NCBI GenBank assembly: GCA_963766605.1
Contig: CAVYAT010000007.1
Span: forward strand, 558,001 to 622,000
Length of the DNA: 64,000 bases
Direction: 5' to 3'
Source of the DNA: AC-49 sp963766605
GTDB taxonomy: Bacteria; Actinomycetota; Thermoleophilia; Solirubrobacterales; Solirubrobacteraceae
How positions within the stretch are numbered: the stretch's first letter is position 1; each line of letters starts with the position of its first letter. The notes below the pieces were generated by a model. It was given only the letters and a program-made list of their open reading frames with translations. It was not told where the DNA came from and did not search any database. Below are positions 16,767-24,378 of this stretch, in pieces. Made by a program: the position numbers and the translations under genes.

Positions 16767-16980
16767 CTTCGGCCGCTCGAACACCCGTCCACGCCCGCAA
16801 ATTGGGCTAAAGGTGGGGGTTCGAGCGGCCGAAGACCAGTAAAGCAGAAGCCGTTCTACCAATGGCGGAAGCCCATAACCGGTGAGTCCTCTCTCGCTGC
16901 GGTCCATGCAGCGGTTCAACAGGGTGGATCACTTTACTTTCAGGTGGGACGTGGGTGTTCGCGCACCCACGTCTTGCCCT
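16767..16980 (+). ncRNA. Candidate structured RNA in a 408-bp gene-free stretch
   Basis: The stretch 16729-17136 has no credible reading frame and is visibly less GC-rich than its neighbours. It contains nested complementarity: a 16-bp perfect stem (16767-16782 with 16819-16834) enclosing a smaller GCCC/GGGC hairpin; AGTAAAG (16838-16844) facing CTTTACT (16932-16938); within that, CGCTGC/GCAGCG (16895-16913); and finally a 10-bp perfect stem (16948-16957 with 16964-16973) that could terminate the transcript. I do not recognise tmRNA, RNase P, SRP, 6S or a known riboswitch. Strand is a guess based on the final hairpin being followed by TCTTGCCCT. Confidence 0.35.
16948..16973 (+). terminator. 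Strong hairpin, possible terminator of the candidate RNA
   Basis: Stem GACGTGGGTG/CACCCACGTC, 10 perfect pairs, with loop TTCGCG. It is followed by a weak pyrimidine run only. Confidence 0.4.
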
Positions 16981-17120
16981 GCGTGCATAACACTCGACAA
17001 TGCGTCCGCGCCGTATCCCTAGATGTGGGGATCGACGGCGAATCCTGGACGAATGTACTAGTGAAATCTGGCGCACGCAAGCAGGGTCGCCGCAAATTGC
17101 ACGCGATCTTGCGCCCCGGG

Positions 17121-17126
17121 TAGTGT
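17121..17126 (+). promoter_or_regulatory. Minus-10 hexamer TAGTGT, near-leaderless promoter
   Basis: TAGTGT ends 10 nt before ATG 17137. TTGCAC at 17097-17102 lies 18 nt further upstream as a possible minus-35. No Shine-Dalgarno is present. Confidence 0.45.
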
Positions 17127-17136
17127 CCGGCGCGCG

Positions 17137-18081
17137 ATGACCGCGCCGTCCACACGCGCGCTGGGCCACAGTGATACCGAGGTTTCCCGGCTGTCGCTGG
17201 GCTCGTGGCGCACCTACGAGCGCATGCCGCGCGCCGACGCCGAGGCCGTGCTGTCCCACGCGCTGGCGCGCGGGATCACGTTCCTCGACGACGCGCGCTA
17301 CGACGACGAGACCGGCGCGGCGCCGATGCGCAGCGGCTGGTCGGAGGTCCTGTTCGGCGAGCTGTTCCGGGCGGTCGGGGCCGACCGCGACGCGATCGTC
17401 GTCGCCAACAAGCTGTGGTGGGAGTTCTGGCCGCTCCAGGACGCCGTCGCCGAGCTCAGAGGGTCGCTTGAACGGATGGCGTTCGAGCGCATCGACCTCC
17501 TGTACTCCTCGACGCTGCCCGACGGCGTCACGGTTGCGACCTGCATCGAGCAGATCGCGCGCGTGCTCGACACCGGCCTCGTCGGTGCATGGGCGGTCGT
17601 CAACTGGAGCGCCGAACATCTTGCCGCCGCCGTGACCGCGTGCGAGCGCGCCGGGATCCCCGCGCCGTGCGCCGCGCAGCTGCCCTACAGCCTCGGGCGC
17701 ACCGATTGGGTCGAGGACGCGGCGATGGAGGCGGCGCTCGAGGCAGCCGGCGCATCGCTGGTCGCCTCGCACTCGCTGGCCGGCGGCGTCCTGAGCGGCA
17801 AGTACTCGGCGAGCGGGGCGACCGGTCGCATGGCCGCGTCGGAGCTCGCGCGGGGGCGCTACCGCGAGGCGCTGCGGATCGGCGCTGCGCTGGGACCGGT
17901 CGCGCTGCGCCTGGACACGACACCGGCGACGCTGGCGATCGCGTTCTCGCTGGCCCACCCGCGGACGGCGACGACGCTCGTCGGCGCGACATCGCCGGCC
18001 CAGATCGATGAGCTGCTCGGGGCGGTCGACCTGGTCGGCCGGCTCGACGCCGACGACCTCGAGGAGCTGCGCTCGCTGTAG
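17137..18081 (+). CDS. Aldo/keto reductase family protein
   Basis: A 314-residue AKR-fold oxidoreductase. The N-terminal strand (SRLSLGSWRTYE), the tyrosine region FLDDARYDD and lysine K92 in VVANKLWW are present; the usual histidine position reads LLYSSTLPDG, so it is substituted. The C-terminal cofactor-binding segment TTLVGATSPAQIDELLGAV is typical of the shaker beta-like branch. The substrate is unknown. It is preceded by the candidate RNA region and converges on the HD-GYP gene, whose 3 prime end is 4 bp away. Confidence 0.88.
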   Translation: MTAPSTRALGHSDTEVSRLSLGSWRTYERMPRADAEAVLSHALARGITFLDDARYDDETGAAPMRSGWSEVLFGELFRAVGADRDAIVVANKLWWEFWPLQDAVAELRGSLERMAFERIDLLYSSTLPDGVTVATCIEQIARVLDTGLVGAWAVVNWSAEHLAAAVTACERAGIPAPCAAQLPYSLGRTDWVEDAAMEAALEAAGASLVASHSLAGGVLSGKYSASGATGRMAASELARGRYREALRIGAALGPVALRLDTTPATLAIAFSLAHPRTATTLVGATSPAQIDELLGAVDLVGRLDADDLEELRSL

Positions 18082-18085
18082 CGCG

Positions 18086-19456
18086 CTATGCGGCGCGGAC
18101 GCCGCTGAGGGCGCCGAGGGCCCGCACGCGCGCGTCGAAGCGAAGCTCGGCTTCGAAGTCGGCGTCGGTCGTGTGCTGGAACATCAGCCCGCGCTGGGCC
18201 AGCACCTTGACGAACGCCTCTACGAGGATCGGGTCGAGCTGGCTGCCCGACACGCGGCGCAGCTCGGTCAGCGCCTCAGAGCGTGAGACCGGCTTGCGGT
18301 AGGAGTCACGCGCCGTCATCACGTCGTACGTGTCGGCGACCGAGATGATCCGGGCCAGCAGCGGGATGTCGTCACCGACCAGGCCGTGCGGGTAGCCGAG
18401 GCCGTCGACGCGCTCGTGGTGGGCGAGGATGATGTTGGCGACCGGGCCGTAGCCGTCGACGCGCTGCACGAGCCGCGCGCCCTGCCCCGGGTGCTTCTTG
18501 ACGATCTCCCAGTCCTGGGCGCTCAGGCGGCGGTTGGCGAACAGAATCGAGTCGGGGAAGATGAACTTGCCGATGTCGTGCAGCAGGCCGGCCGTGTGGA
18601 CGAGCTCCTGGTCTTCCACGGTCAGCCCGATCTCGTCGGCGATCGCCTTGGAGTACCGCGCCACGGCGGCCGAGTGGCGCGCCGTCATCTTGTCGCGCAG
18701 CGACAGCGTCTGTACGAGCGTCGCGAGGACGCCGACCTGCAACGACGCCAGCTGCGTCGTGCGCGACTCGAGCTCCTTCGCCCGCTCCTTGGACAGCAGC
18801 ATCTGGCGAGCCAGCATCTGGAAGACAAGCAGGACGATGACGAGTGCCGACAGCGCCGCAAACCCGACCGAGCGGTACATGAGGATGATCGCGACGGCGA
18901 GCAGCGCGGTCGGCATCTGGGACGGGATCGCCGGTACGAGCCACTCGGTTACGACGTGTTTGACACCGCGCTCGTAGGTCGCCGGATGGGTCACGGCGAC
19001 CAGCACGAAGTTCAGGAGGTTGGTGACGATGAACGCGCCCAACACGAGCAGGACGAGCACCGCGCCCGACGCGTTCATGCTCGGGTCGAGAGCTCGGACG
19101 AGCAGACCCCCGATGAGCGGGAACGCCATGTAGATCGGAATGTCCAGAACGCGCGTGCGCCACCGTTGTGGATCGCGGGCGATGAACGCCACCGTCGCGA
19201 TCAGGCCAATGACCGCCGCGGGGGCCGGCCCGGCGAGCACCATGGCGACTACGAGCGTCAGGAATGCTCCGGACAGGCCCAGCGTGCCCACCTCGATGGC
19301 GAGCATGTCGCTGGTGACCGCGGTTGCCGCGAGCAGCACGACCAGGCTGATGGGCATCCAGTCGGCTGCATGGCTCGTTGCAGCGATGCCCGCGACGCAG
19401 GCAAGCGCCAGGACAGTCGACCACGCGTAAACCACCTGCTTAAGGCGGGGGGACAC
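18086..19456 (-). CDS. Membrane-anchored HD-GYP domain phosphodiesterase
   Basis: A 456-residue protein. Residues 1 to about 215 form roughly six to eight hydrophobic segments, followed by a short coiled-coil (KERAKELESRTTQLASLQ) and an HD-GYP domain with the metal-binding H293-D294 in HDIGK, then HHERVDGLGYP at 346-356, the HHExxDGxGYP signature of c-di-GMP hydrolysing enzymes. The membrane part probably senses a signal and gates hydrolysis; that is inference. Start GTG 19456. Confidence 0.9.
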   Translation of the reverse strand: MSPRLKQVVYAWSTVLALACVAGIAATSHAADWMPISLVVLLAATAVTSDMLAIEVGTLGLSGAFLTLVVAMVLAGPAPAAVIGLIATVAFIARDPQRWRTRVLDIPIYMAFPLIGGLLVRALDPSMNASGAVLVLLVLGAFIVTNLLNFVLVAVTHPATYERGVKHVVTEWLVPAIPSQMPTALLAVAIILMYRSVGFAALSALVIVLLVFQMLARQMLLSKERAKELESRTTQLASLQVGVLATLVQTLSLRDKMTARHSAAVARYSKAIADEIGLTVEDQELVHTAGLLHDIGKFIFPDSILFANRRLSAQDWEIVKKHPGQGARLVQRVDGYGPVANIILAHHERVDGLGYPHGLVGDDIPLLARIISVADTYDVMTARDSYRKPVSRSEALTELRRVSGSQLDPILVEAFVKVLAQRGLMFQHTTDADFEAELRFDARVRALGALSGVRAA

Positions 19457-19507
19457 CTACGCAGAATCGGCAATTCGCCAGAAATGTTGAGGGTCTTATG
19501 CGCTCGG

Positions 19508-19513
19508 TAGATT
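19508..19513 (+). promoter_or_regulatory. Minus-10 hexamer TAGATT, leaderless promoter of the MFS gene
   Basis: TAGATT ends 9 nt before ATG 19523, with no ribosome-binding site between. Confidence 0.45.
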
Positions 19514-19522
19514 TCGTGCCGG

Positions 19523-20719
19523 ATGGCGGTCGCGGCAGGACCATTGGGGGTACGGGGGTTCGCGCGCCTTGCGATCACCTACACGGCGAACGATCTGGGT
19601 GACCAGATCGGGCTGGTCGCTGCCGCGATCCTGGTCCTCGACCAGACCGGATCGGCGCTCGCGCCGGCCGCGCTGTTCGTCGTCGCGCGCTCGTTCCCGG
19701 CGCTGATCGCGCCCGCGTTCTCCGCGACGCTCGACCACCGCCCGACGCGGCTGGTGCTACCGCTCATCTACAGCCTCGAGGCGCTCGCATTTGCCGCGCT
19801 TGCCGTGCTGTCACACCACTTCTCGCTCGCCGGGGTCCTGGCCATCGCGATGATCGACGGCGTGCTGGCGCTGGCCGGGCGCGGGATCACGCGCTCGACG
19901 CTGGCGCTCGTGCTGCGGCCCGCCGGTCAGTTGCGGGAGGGCAACAACGTCATCAATGTCTGCTTTTCGCTGTCGAACATGGTCGGCCCGGTCATCGGCG
20001 GCCTGGTCGTCGCCGCCGGCGGCCCGGCGTGGGGGCTGGGCATCGACGCCGCGCTGTTCGCGGTGATGGCGGCGGTCATGGCATGGCCCGGTCACTGGCC
20101 GTCACCCGCCGCGGCGGACACGCGGGGCTGGAGAGCGCGTCTGCGCGCCGGGCTTGCCTATGCGCGGGCAACGCCGGGCGTCGGCGGCCTGATCGCAGCC
20201 GACGGCCTGTCGCTCGTGCCGCTGTGCCTCGTCGTCCCGGTGCTCGTCGTCTACGCCAAGGAGACGCTCGGCGCGGGCGCCGCCGGCTACGGCGCCCTCC
20301 AGGGTGCGTGGGGCGCCGGCATCGTGCTCGGGTCGCTGCTGCTGTTGCGCGTTCGCGGCGGGTCGCTGAAGGCGATCATCGGCACGGGGCTGCTCGCGGT
20401 CGGTGTCTCCTACATAGGCATCGGCGTCGCCCCGGCGGTGGTGCTCGCCTGCCTGGCCTCGGTCGTCGGCGGCATCGGCAACGGCATCGAGTCGGTGACG
20501 CTGATCACCGCCGTGCAGGCGCTCGTGCCCGACGAGTTCATGGGCCGGGTGAGCACACTGATGGAGTCGGTGGCGGCCGGGGCGATGGGCGTCGGCTTTG
20601 CGCTCGGCGGCGCTGTCACCGAGATCTTCGACCCGCGGGTGACCTACATCGGCGCGGGCATCGGGGTGCTCGTCTGCGTGCCGATCGTGATGCGAGCCGT
20701 CAGAGTGCAGAGCGAATGA
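19523..20719 (+). CDS. MFS transporter
   Basis: A 398-residue major facilitator with about twelve hydrophobic segments, resembling the EntS/MFS_3 type of exporters. The cytoplasmic loop between halves is short (WPSPAAADTRGWRARLRAG). The substrate cannot be read from the sequence. Its stop overlaps the ATG of the MBL-fold gene (ATGA), so the two are co-translated. Confidence 0.9.
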   Translation: MAVAAGPLGVRGFARLAITYTANDLGDQIGLVAAAILVLDQTGSALAPAALFVVARSFPALIAPAFSATLDHRPTRLVLPLIYSLEALAFAALAVLSHHFSLAGVLAIAMIDGVLALAGRGITRSTLALVLRPAGQLREGNNVINVCFSLSNMVGPVIGGLVVAAGGPAWGLGIDAALFAVMAAVMAWPGHWPSPAAADTRGWRARLRAGLAYARATPGVGGLIAADGLSLVPLCLVVPVLVVYAKETLGAGAAGYGALQGAWGAGIVLGSLLLLRVRGGSLKAIIGTGLLAVGVSYIGIGVAPAVVLACLASVVGGIGNGIESVTLITAVQALVPDEFMGRVSTLMESVAAGAMGVGFALGGAVTEIFDPRVTYIGAGIGVLVCVPIVMRAVRVQSE

Positions 20720-21459
20720 GCGTCGACGTCGCGTTCGTGCGCGCCAACAACCCGGGGCTGATGACGCTGACCGGGACCAATACCTGGATCGTCGGGGGCG
20801 ACCCGTGCTGGATCGTCGACCCCGGACCGCTGCTCGACGACCACGTCGCCGCGGTCGTGGCGGCAGCACGCGAGCGCGGCGGCGCCGGTGGGATCGTCGT
20901 CACCCACGACCACCACGACCACACGGAGGCGGTCGCCGCCGTCGCCGAGCAGCTCGGCGGCGTCACCGTGCACGCAGCGCACCTCGGCGGCGCGCAGACG
21001 ATCGGCGACGGCGACCACGTCGGGCCGTTCGAAGCCGTCGCGACACCGGGCCATGCGCCTGACCACCTCGCGTTCGTCGTCGACCGCGTGTGCTTCACCG
21101 GCGACGCGGTGCTGGGAGCGGGCAGCGTCTTCATCGCGCCCGACCCGGGCGCGCTCCGCGGCTACCTGACCGCACTCGACGGCCTGCGCGGGCGAGGGCT
21201 TGAGCGCTTGTACCCCGGTCACGGGCCGCAGGTCGACGATCCCGACGCGCACATCGGCCAGTACCTCGCCCACCGGCGCGAGCGCGAGACACGGCTCGTC
21301 GCCGCGCTGGCAGAGGGCCGGCGCAGTTACGACGAGCTGCTCGATTCGGCGTGGTCGGAGGTACCGCCGCCGTTGCGCGGCGCCGCCGCGCTCACGCTGC
21401 GCGCGCACCTCGGCAAGCTCGCCGAGGAGGGTCGGCTGCCGGACGGGGTCAGGGAGTAG
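20716..21459 (+). CDS. MBL-fold metallo-hydrolase (LACTB2-like)
   Basis: A 247-residue metallo-beta-lactamase-fold hydrolase. The zinc motif is THDHHDH (H64, H66, D68, H69), followed by GHAPDHLAF, FTGDAVLGAGS and YPGHGP ligands. The C-terminal 60 residues form the winged-helix module seen in LACTB2-type enzymes, some of which are RNA endonucleases; others hydrolyse thioesters. It begins in the stop codon of the MFS gene. Its last 11 bp overlap the convergent sigma-factor gene. Confidence 0.9.
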   Translation: MSVDVAFVRANNPGLMTLTGTNTWIVGGDPCWIVDPGPLLDDHVAAVVAAARERGGAGGIVVTHDHHDHTEAVAAVAEQLGGVTVHAAHLGGAQTIGDGDHVGPFEAVATPGHAPDHLAFVVDRVCFTGDAVLGAGSVFIAPDPGALRGYLTALDGLRGRGLERLYPGHGPQVDDPDAHIGQYLAHRRERETRLVAALAEGRRSYDELLDSAWSEVPPPLRGAAALTLRAHLGKLAEEGRLPDGVRE

Positions 21460-22930
21460 CGGGCGGCGTCGGGACGCTCGCGACGGTCGCCGCGGGGGTG
21501 GTCGTCGTCGTGGGTGTCGCCGGTGAGCTGCCGGTCGTCCCGACCGACGCCGCCGATGCGCTCGGCTGCGATGCCGATGCCGGCGTCGCGGCCGGCGTCG
21601 AGGTGTCGGTCCCCGTCCCGGTCGCCATGCCCGGGTCGGGCGTCGTCGTCGGGGTCACGGTGTCGTCGGGCGCCGTCGAAGCGTCGTCCTCGTCGGGCGC
21701 CGAGACCCCGCCGCTGTCGTCGGGCGTCACCGCGTCGGTCGCAACGGACGTCTGGGCGGGCGCCGAGTGCGCCGCGGGATGCAGTTCCTGGATCGGCGCG
21801 CTGTGGTGCACGGCCGCCGTCGCTGCGACGGGCGCCTCGTGGTGGGCGATGCCGGTGATCGCCGTGTGCTTGACCGGGACCGAATAGACGTGCGCGACGG
21901 CGGCCGCCGCCGTGATCGCGGCCTTGGCCGAGCGGTGCGCCTGACTCGTGGCCGCGACGTGATGGGAGTCCTTGGACCCGATCTCGACGGCGCCGCCCGC
22001 GGTCAGCGCTGCGCAGCAGACGATCGCCGCGACCTTGGTCGCCGTGACCGCGGTCGCCCCGGCGCCGACGGCCGCCGCGCCGCCCCCCGCTGCCGTTCCG
22101 CCGGCCGCGGCGCCCGAGCCCGCGCCCCCGATGCCGAGCACCTTGGCCAGCACGCCGAACGGGCCGTGACCCGGCGCGAGCTCGCTGAACGAGCGCTGCA
22201 CGCCGCGCATGCGCGTGTTGTAGTCCTTGCAGCCCGCGCACTCGCGCACGTGACGGCGCACGCGGCCGTTGGCGCGCACGCCACGATCCATCGCTGAGGC
22301 AATGTCGTTGCGGATGTCGACACAGCTCGTGTCGCGGGCCTCGATCGACTCGACGAGGCTCACCCGCGCACGCACGAGAAGCGACTTGACGGCCGGAACC
22401 GAGACCTCGAGCGCGCTGGCGAGATCGGCGTAGCTCAGCCCCTCCATCTCGCGCATCAGCAGCGCCGAGCGCTGCTGCTCGGGCAGCTCTCGGACGTCGG
22501 CGACGAGGCGGCGCAGATCCTCGCGGCGCTCGGCCTGGGCGATCGGGTCGGCGAGCGGGCCGCGCGACATCTCGAACACCTCGCCGGGCGGGGGCGTCGG
22601 CCGGCGCAGCTGGTCGATGCAGCGGTTGTGGGCGACGCGGTAGAGCCACGCGCGCAGAACGACCGGGCGGTCGTCGGTGCGCAGCGCGGAATACGCGCGC
22701 AGGAACACGTCCTGCAGGGCGTCCTCCGCATCCGAGCGCGAGCCGGAGAGCATCTGCCGCGTGTAGGCGAACAGGCGCTGGCGGTAGCGATCGTGGATGA
22801 CGCGGAACGCCTCGTCGCTGCCAGACCGAAACAGCGCCACGAGCTGGTCGTCAGACCGCAGGCGAAGCAACGGTGTCGAGACTGAGACCCGGCCGAGCCC
22901 GACCGGTGCGTGCAATGCAGACGCTTCCAT
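21449..22930 (-). CDS. ECF sigma factor fused to a zinc-binding anti-sigma domain and membrane segment
   Basis: A 493-residue single polypeptide. Region 2 (about 28-105, with AYTRQMLSGSRSDAEDALQD) and region 4 (about 130-190, with LSYADLASALEVSVPAVKSLLVRAR) make a complete ECF sigma factor. Residues 201-240 carry H227-x3-C231-x2-C234, the signature of zinc anti-sigma (zf-HC2) domains. A glycine/alanine linker leads to a hydrophobic segment (about 292-316) and a Pro/Thr/Ser-rich tail of about 170 residues, presumably outside the membrane. The start ATG 22930 has AGGAGG 6 nt upstream; the frame stays open to 23251. Signal release would require proteolysis of the fusion, which is inference. Confidence 0.9.
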   Translation of the reverse strand: MEASALHAPVGLGRVSVSTPLLRLRSDDQLVALFRSGSDEAFRVIHDRYRQRLFAYTRQMLSGSRSDAEDALQDVFLRAYSALRTDDRPVVLRAWLYRVAHNRCIDQLRRPTPPPGEVFEMSRGPLADPIAQAERREDLRRLVADVRELPEQQRSALLMREMEGLSYADLASALEVSVPAVKSLLVRARVSLVESIEARDTSCVDIRNDIASAMDRGVRANGRVRRHVRECAGCKDYNTRMRGVQRSFSELAPGHGPFGVLAKVLGIGGAGSGAAAGGTAAGGGAAAVGAGATAVTATKVAAIVCCAALTAGGAVEIGSKDSHHVAATSQAHRSAKAAITAAAAVAHVYSVPVKHTAITGIAHHEAPVAATAAVHHSAPIQELHPAAHSAPAQTSVATDAVTPDDSGGVSAPDEDDASTAPDDTVTPTTTPDPGMATGTGTDTSTPAATPASASQPSASAASVGTTGSSPATPTTTTTPAATVASVPTPPATP

Positions 22931-23102
22931 AAGTGCCCTCCTCGCGAACTGACAACTCGTGGAGCACGCCAAAGTTACGGAGTTTCTCGGACGATTGCGA
23001 ATGGTTTTCTGAGCAACCAACTGGCACCCCGAGAGGTGATCGACCACTATGCTGCCCGCCGCTCGCACGGATTGCTGCCGAGGAGGAGGCGTGAGGACAC
23101 GG

Positions 23103-23474
23103 ATGGGCTGTTTTTCCGACGCACCGGAGGTGTACCGCCGGGTTGGACGTCTGATCGAGGAACGACTCGCCGACCCGCTGGTCGCCGAGCGCATGACGAC
23201 CGTCGATGCGGTCGTCCAGTACCGCCTGCGCGAGCCCGAATCGACGATCACGCTCGACCTGCGCGGGGGCGGCCAACCGGCCGTGCACTACGGCGCCGTC
23301 GACCTCGAGCCCGAGATCGTGCTGAGCTGCGAGGCGCCGGTCGTGCAGCTGTTGTGGCTCGGGGAGCTGGACCCGACGATCGCGCTGGCCCGCGACCAGC
23401 TTTCGGCGGCCGGGCCGGTCGAGCGGCTGCTCACCGCCGTGGCGCCGCACGCCTGCGCCGAACTGGTGGAATAA
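23103..23474 (+). CDS. SCP2 sterol-binding domain-like protein
   Basis: About 123 residues. The segment VVQYRLREPESTITLDLRGGG followed by LEPEIVLSCEAPVVQLLWLGELDPTIALARDQLSAAGPVERLL matches the SCP2 lipid-binding fold. No signal peptide. GAGGAGGAGG lies upstream; ATG 23103 is taken, but GTG 23091 and ATG 23049 are in frame. It is divergent from the sigma gene and converges on the Nudix gene. A lipid carrier role is inferred from the fold. Confidence 0.7.
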   Translation: MGCFSDAPEVYRRVGRLIEERLADPLVAERMTTVDAVVQYRLREPESTITLDLRGGGQPAVHYGAVDLEPEIVLSCEAPVVQLLWLGELDPTIALARDQLSAAGPVERLLTAVAPHACAELVE

Positions 23475-23479
23475 CTCAT

Positions 23480-24148
23480 CTAGGCCGAGGCAGGCGCCTC
23501 GTCCGGCCGCGGCGGGATGACGACGGTCGGCGTGCCGTCGTCGCCGACGACGACGACCGGCTGCGTCGGGAACACCCTTCGCTCGCGCGACCGGGCGATC
23601 AGTGCCGCGGCGCTGTCGTGTTCAGCCAGGCCGGCAAGGTCGTGCAGCGTGGGGAACGCGACCTCCATCTCCTGTGCCTGGGCGGCGACCAGCGCGTCGG
23701 CCGGCGATATCCAGCGCCAGTCGACCATCTCCTGGCCATCGACGGCGGGCGTGCAGTCGTCCGGCGCGTGGGCGACGAAGAAGACCGTGTCGAAGCGGAT
23801 CGGCAATGGCTCGGGCGTGATCCAGCGCGAGAACGCGACCAGCTCGGCGTCGGCCGGCAGCGCCACGGTCGTCTCCTCGCCCAGCTCTCGGAGCGCGGCG
23901 GCACGCAGACCATCGTCGCCATCCCCGTCGGCCGCGTCCAGCGCACCGCCCGGGAACACCCACACCCCGCCCATGAAGCGCGCGTTTGGCGTGCGCCGCA
24001 CCATCAGCAGGTCGAGTGTCGTGTCGCCGCCGCGCACCAGGATCACGCCCGCGGCGACGCGCGGCGTGACCGGCGGCCCGTCGTGACTCAGCACGTCCTC
24101 ACCCGGCACCGCGCGGACCCGAGGCGGCGTTTCGTCCGATGCGGGCAT
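23480..24148 (-). CDS. Nudix hydrolase (NUDT19-like)
   Basis: About 222 residues. The Nudix box is degenerate and stretched: GALDAADGDGDDGLRAAALRELGEET, keeping RELxEE. The layout (VILVRGGDTTLDLLMVRRT, then FMGGVWVFPGG, then RFDTVFFVAHAP and W-R-W-I) resembles NUDT7/19-type coenzyme A or acyl-CoA pyrophosphatases, which fits the acyl-CoA metabolism nearby but is inference. I prefer ATG 24148: TAGGCT (24155-24160) lies 6 nt upstream, whereas the alternative GTG 24154 would abut that hexamer. Confidence 0.88.
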   Translation of the reverse strand: MPASDETPPRVRAVPGEDVLSHDGPPVTPRVAAGVILVRGGDTTLDLLMVRRTPNARFMGGVWVFPGGALDAADGDGDDGLRAAALRELGEETTVALPADAELVAFSRWITPEPLPIRFDTVFFVAHAPDDCTPAVDGQEMVDWRWISPADALVAAQAQEMEVAFPTLHDLAGLAEHDSAAALIARSRERRVFPTQPVVVVGDDGTPTVVIPPRPDEAPASA

Positions 24149-24154
24149 CGGCAC

Positions 24155-24160
24155 AGCCTA
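24155..24160 (-). promoter_or_regulatory. Minus-10 hexamer TAGGCT of the Nudix gene
   Basis: TAGGCT on the minus strand ends 6 nt before ATG 24148. The divergent rubredoxin promoter hexamer lies 14 bp away, so the two promoters share a very small region. Confidence 0.45.
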
Positions 24161-24173
24161 CGCGTGCTGGCGG

Positions 24174-24179
24174 TAGGGT
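24174..24179 (+). promoter_or_regulatory. Minus-10 hexamer TAGGGT of the rubredoxin gene
   Basis: TAGGGT ends 9 nt before ATG 24189. No Shine-Dalgarno is present between the hexamer and the start codon. Confidence 0.5.
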
Positions 24180-24188
24180 TTCGCGCCC

Positions 24189-24368
24189 ATGGAAGCAGCA
24201 ACGGCCCAGCTCTGGATCTGCAACTCGTGCGGGTTCATCTACGACCCGGCAGAAGGCGACCCCGACGGCGGCATCCCGCCCGGCACGCCCTTCGATGCGA
24301 TCCCCGACACCTGGTTCTGCCCGGTGTGCGGCGCGCGCAAGAAGGACTTCGAGCCCTACGAGGGCTAG
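24189..24368 (+). CDS. Rubredoxin
   Basis: A 59-residue one-iron electron carrier. Iron ligands are C11-x2-C14 (CNSCGFIYDPAEGD) and C44-x2-C47 (CPVCGARKKDFE), with the aromatic core residues W9, Y18 and W42. No alkane hydroxylase or other obvious partner gene is adjacent. It has a leaderless-type promoter, diverges from the Nudix gene and converges on bioA. Confidence 0.95.
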   Translation: MEAATAQLWICNSCGFIYDPAEGDPDGGIPPGTPFDAIPDTWFCPVCGARKKDFEPYEG

Positions 24369-24378
24369 AAGCTGTCTC

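Noticed and set aside
16716..16919. 67-codon frame on the minus strand in the gene-free stretch
   Set aside because: No ribosome-binding site, no recognisable domain, and it reads through the terminator and the large stem; structure explains the region better.
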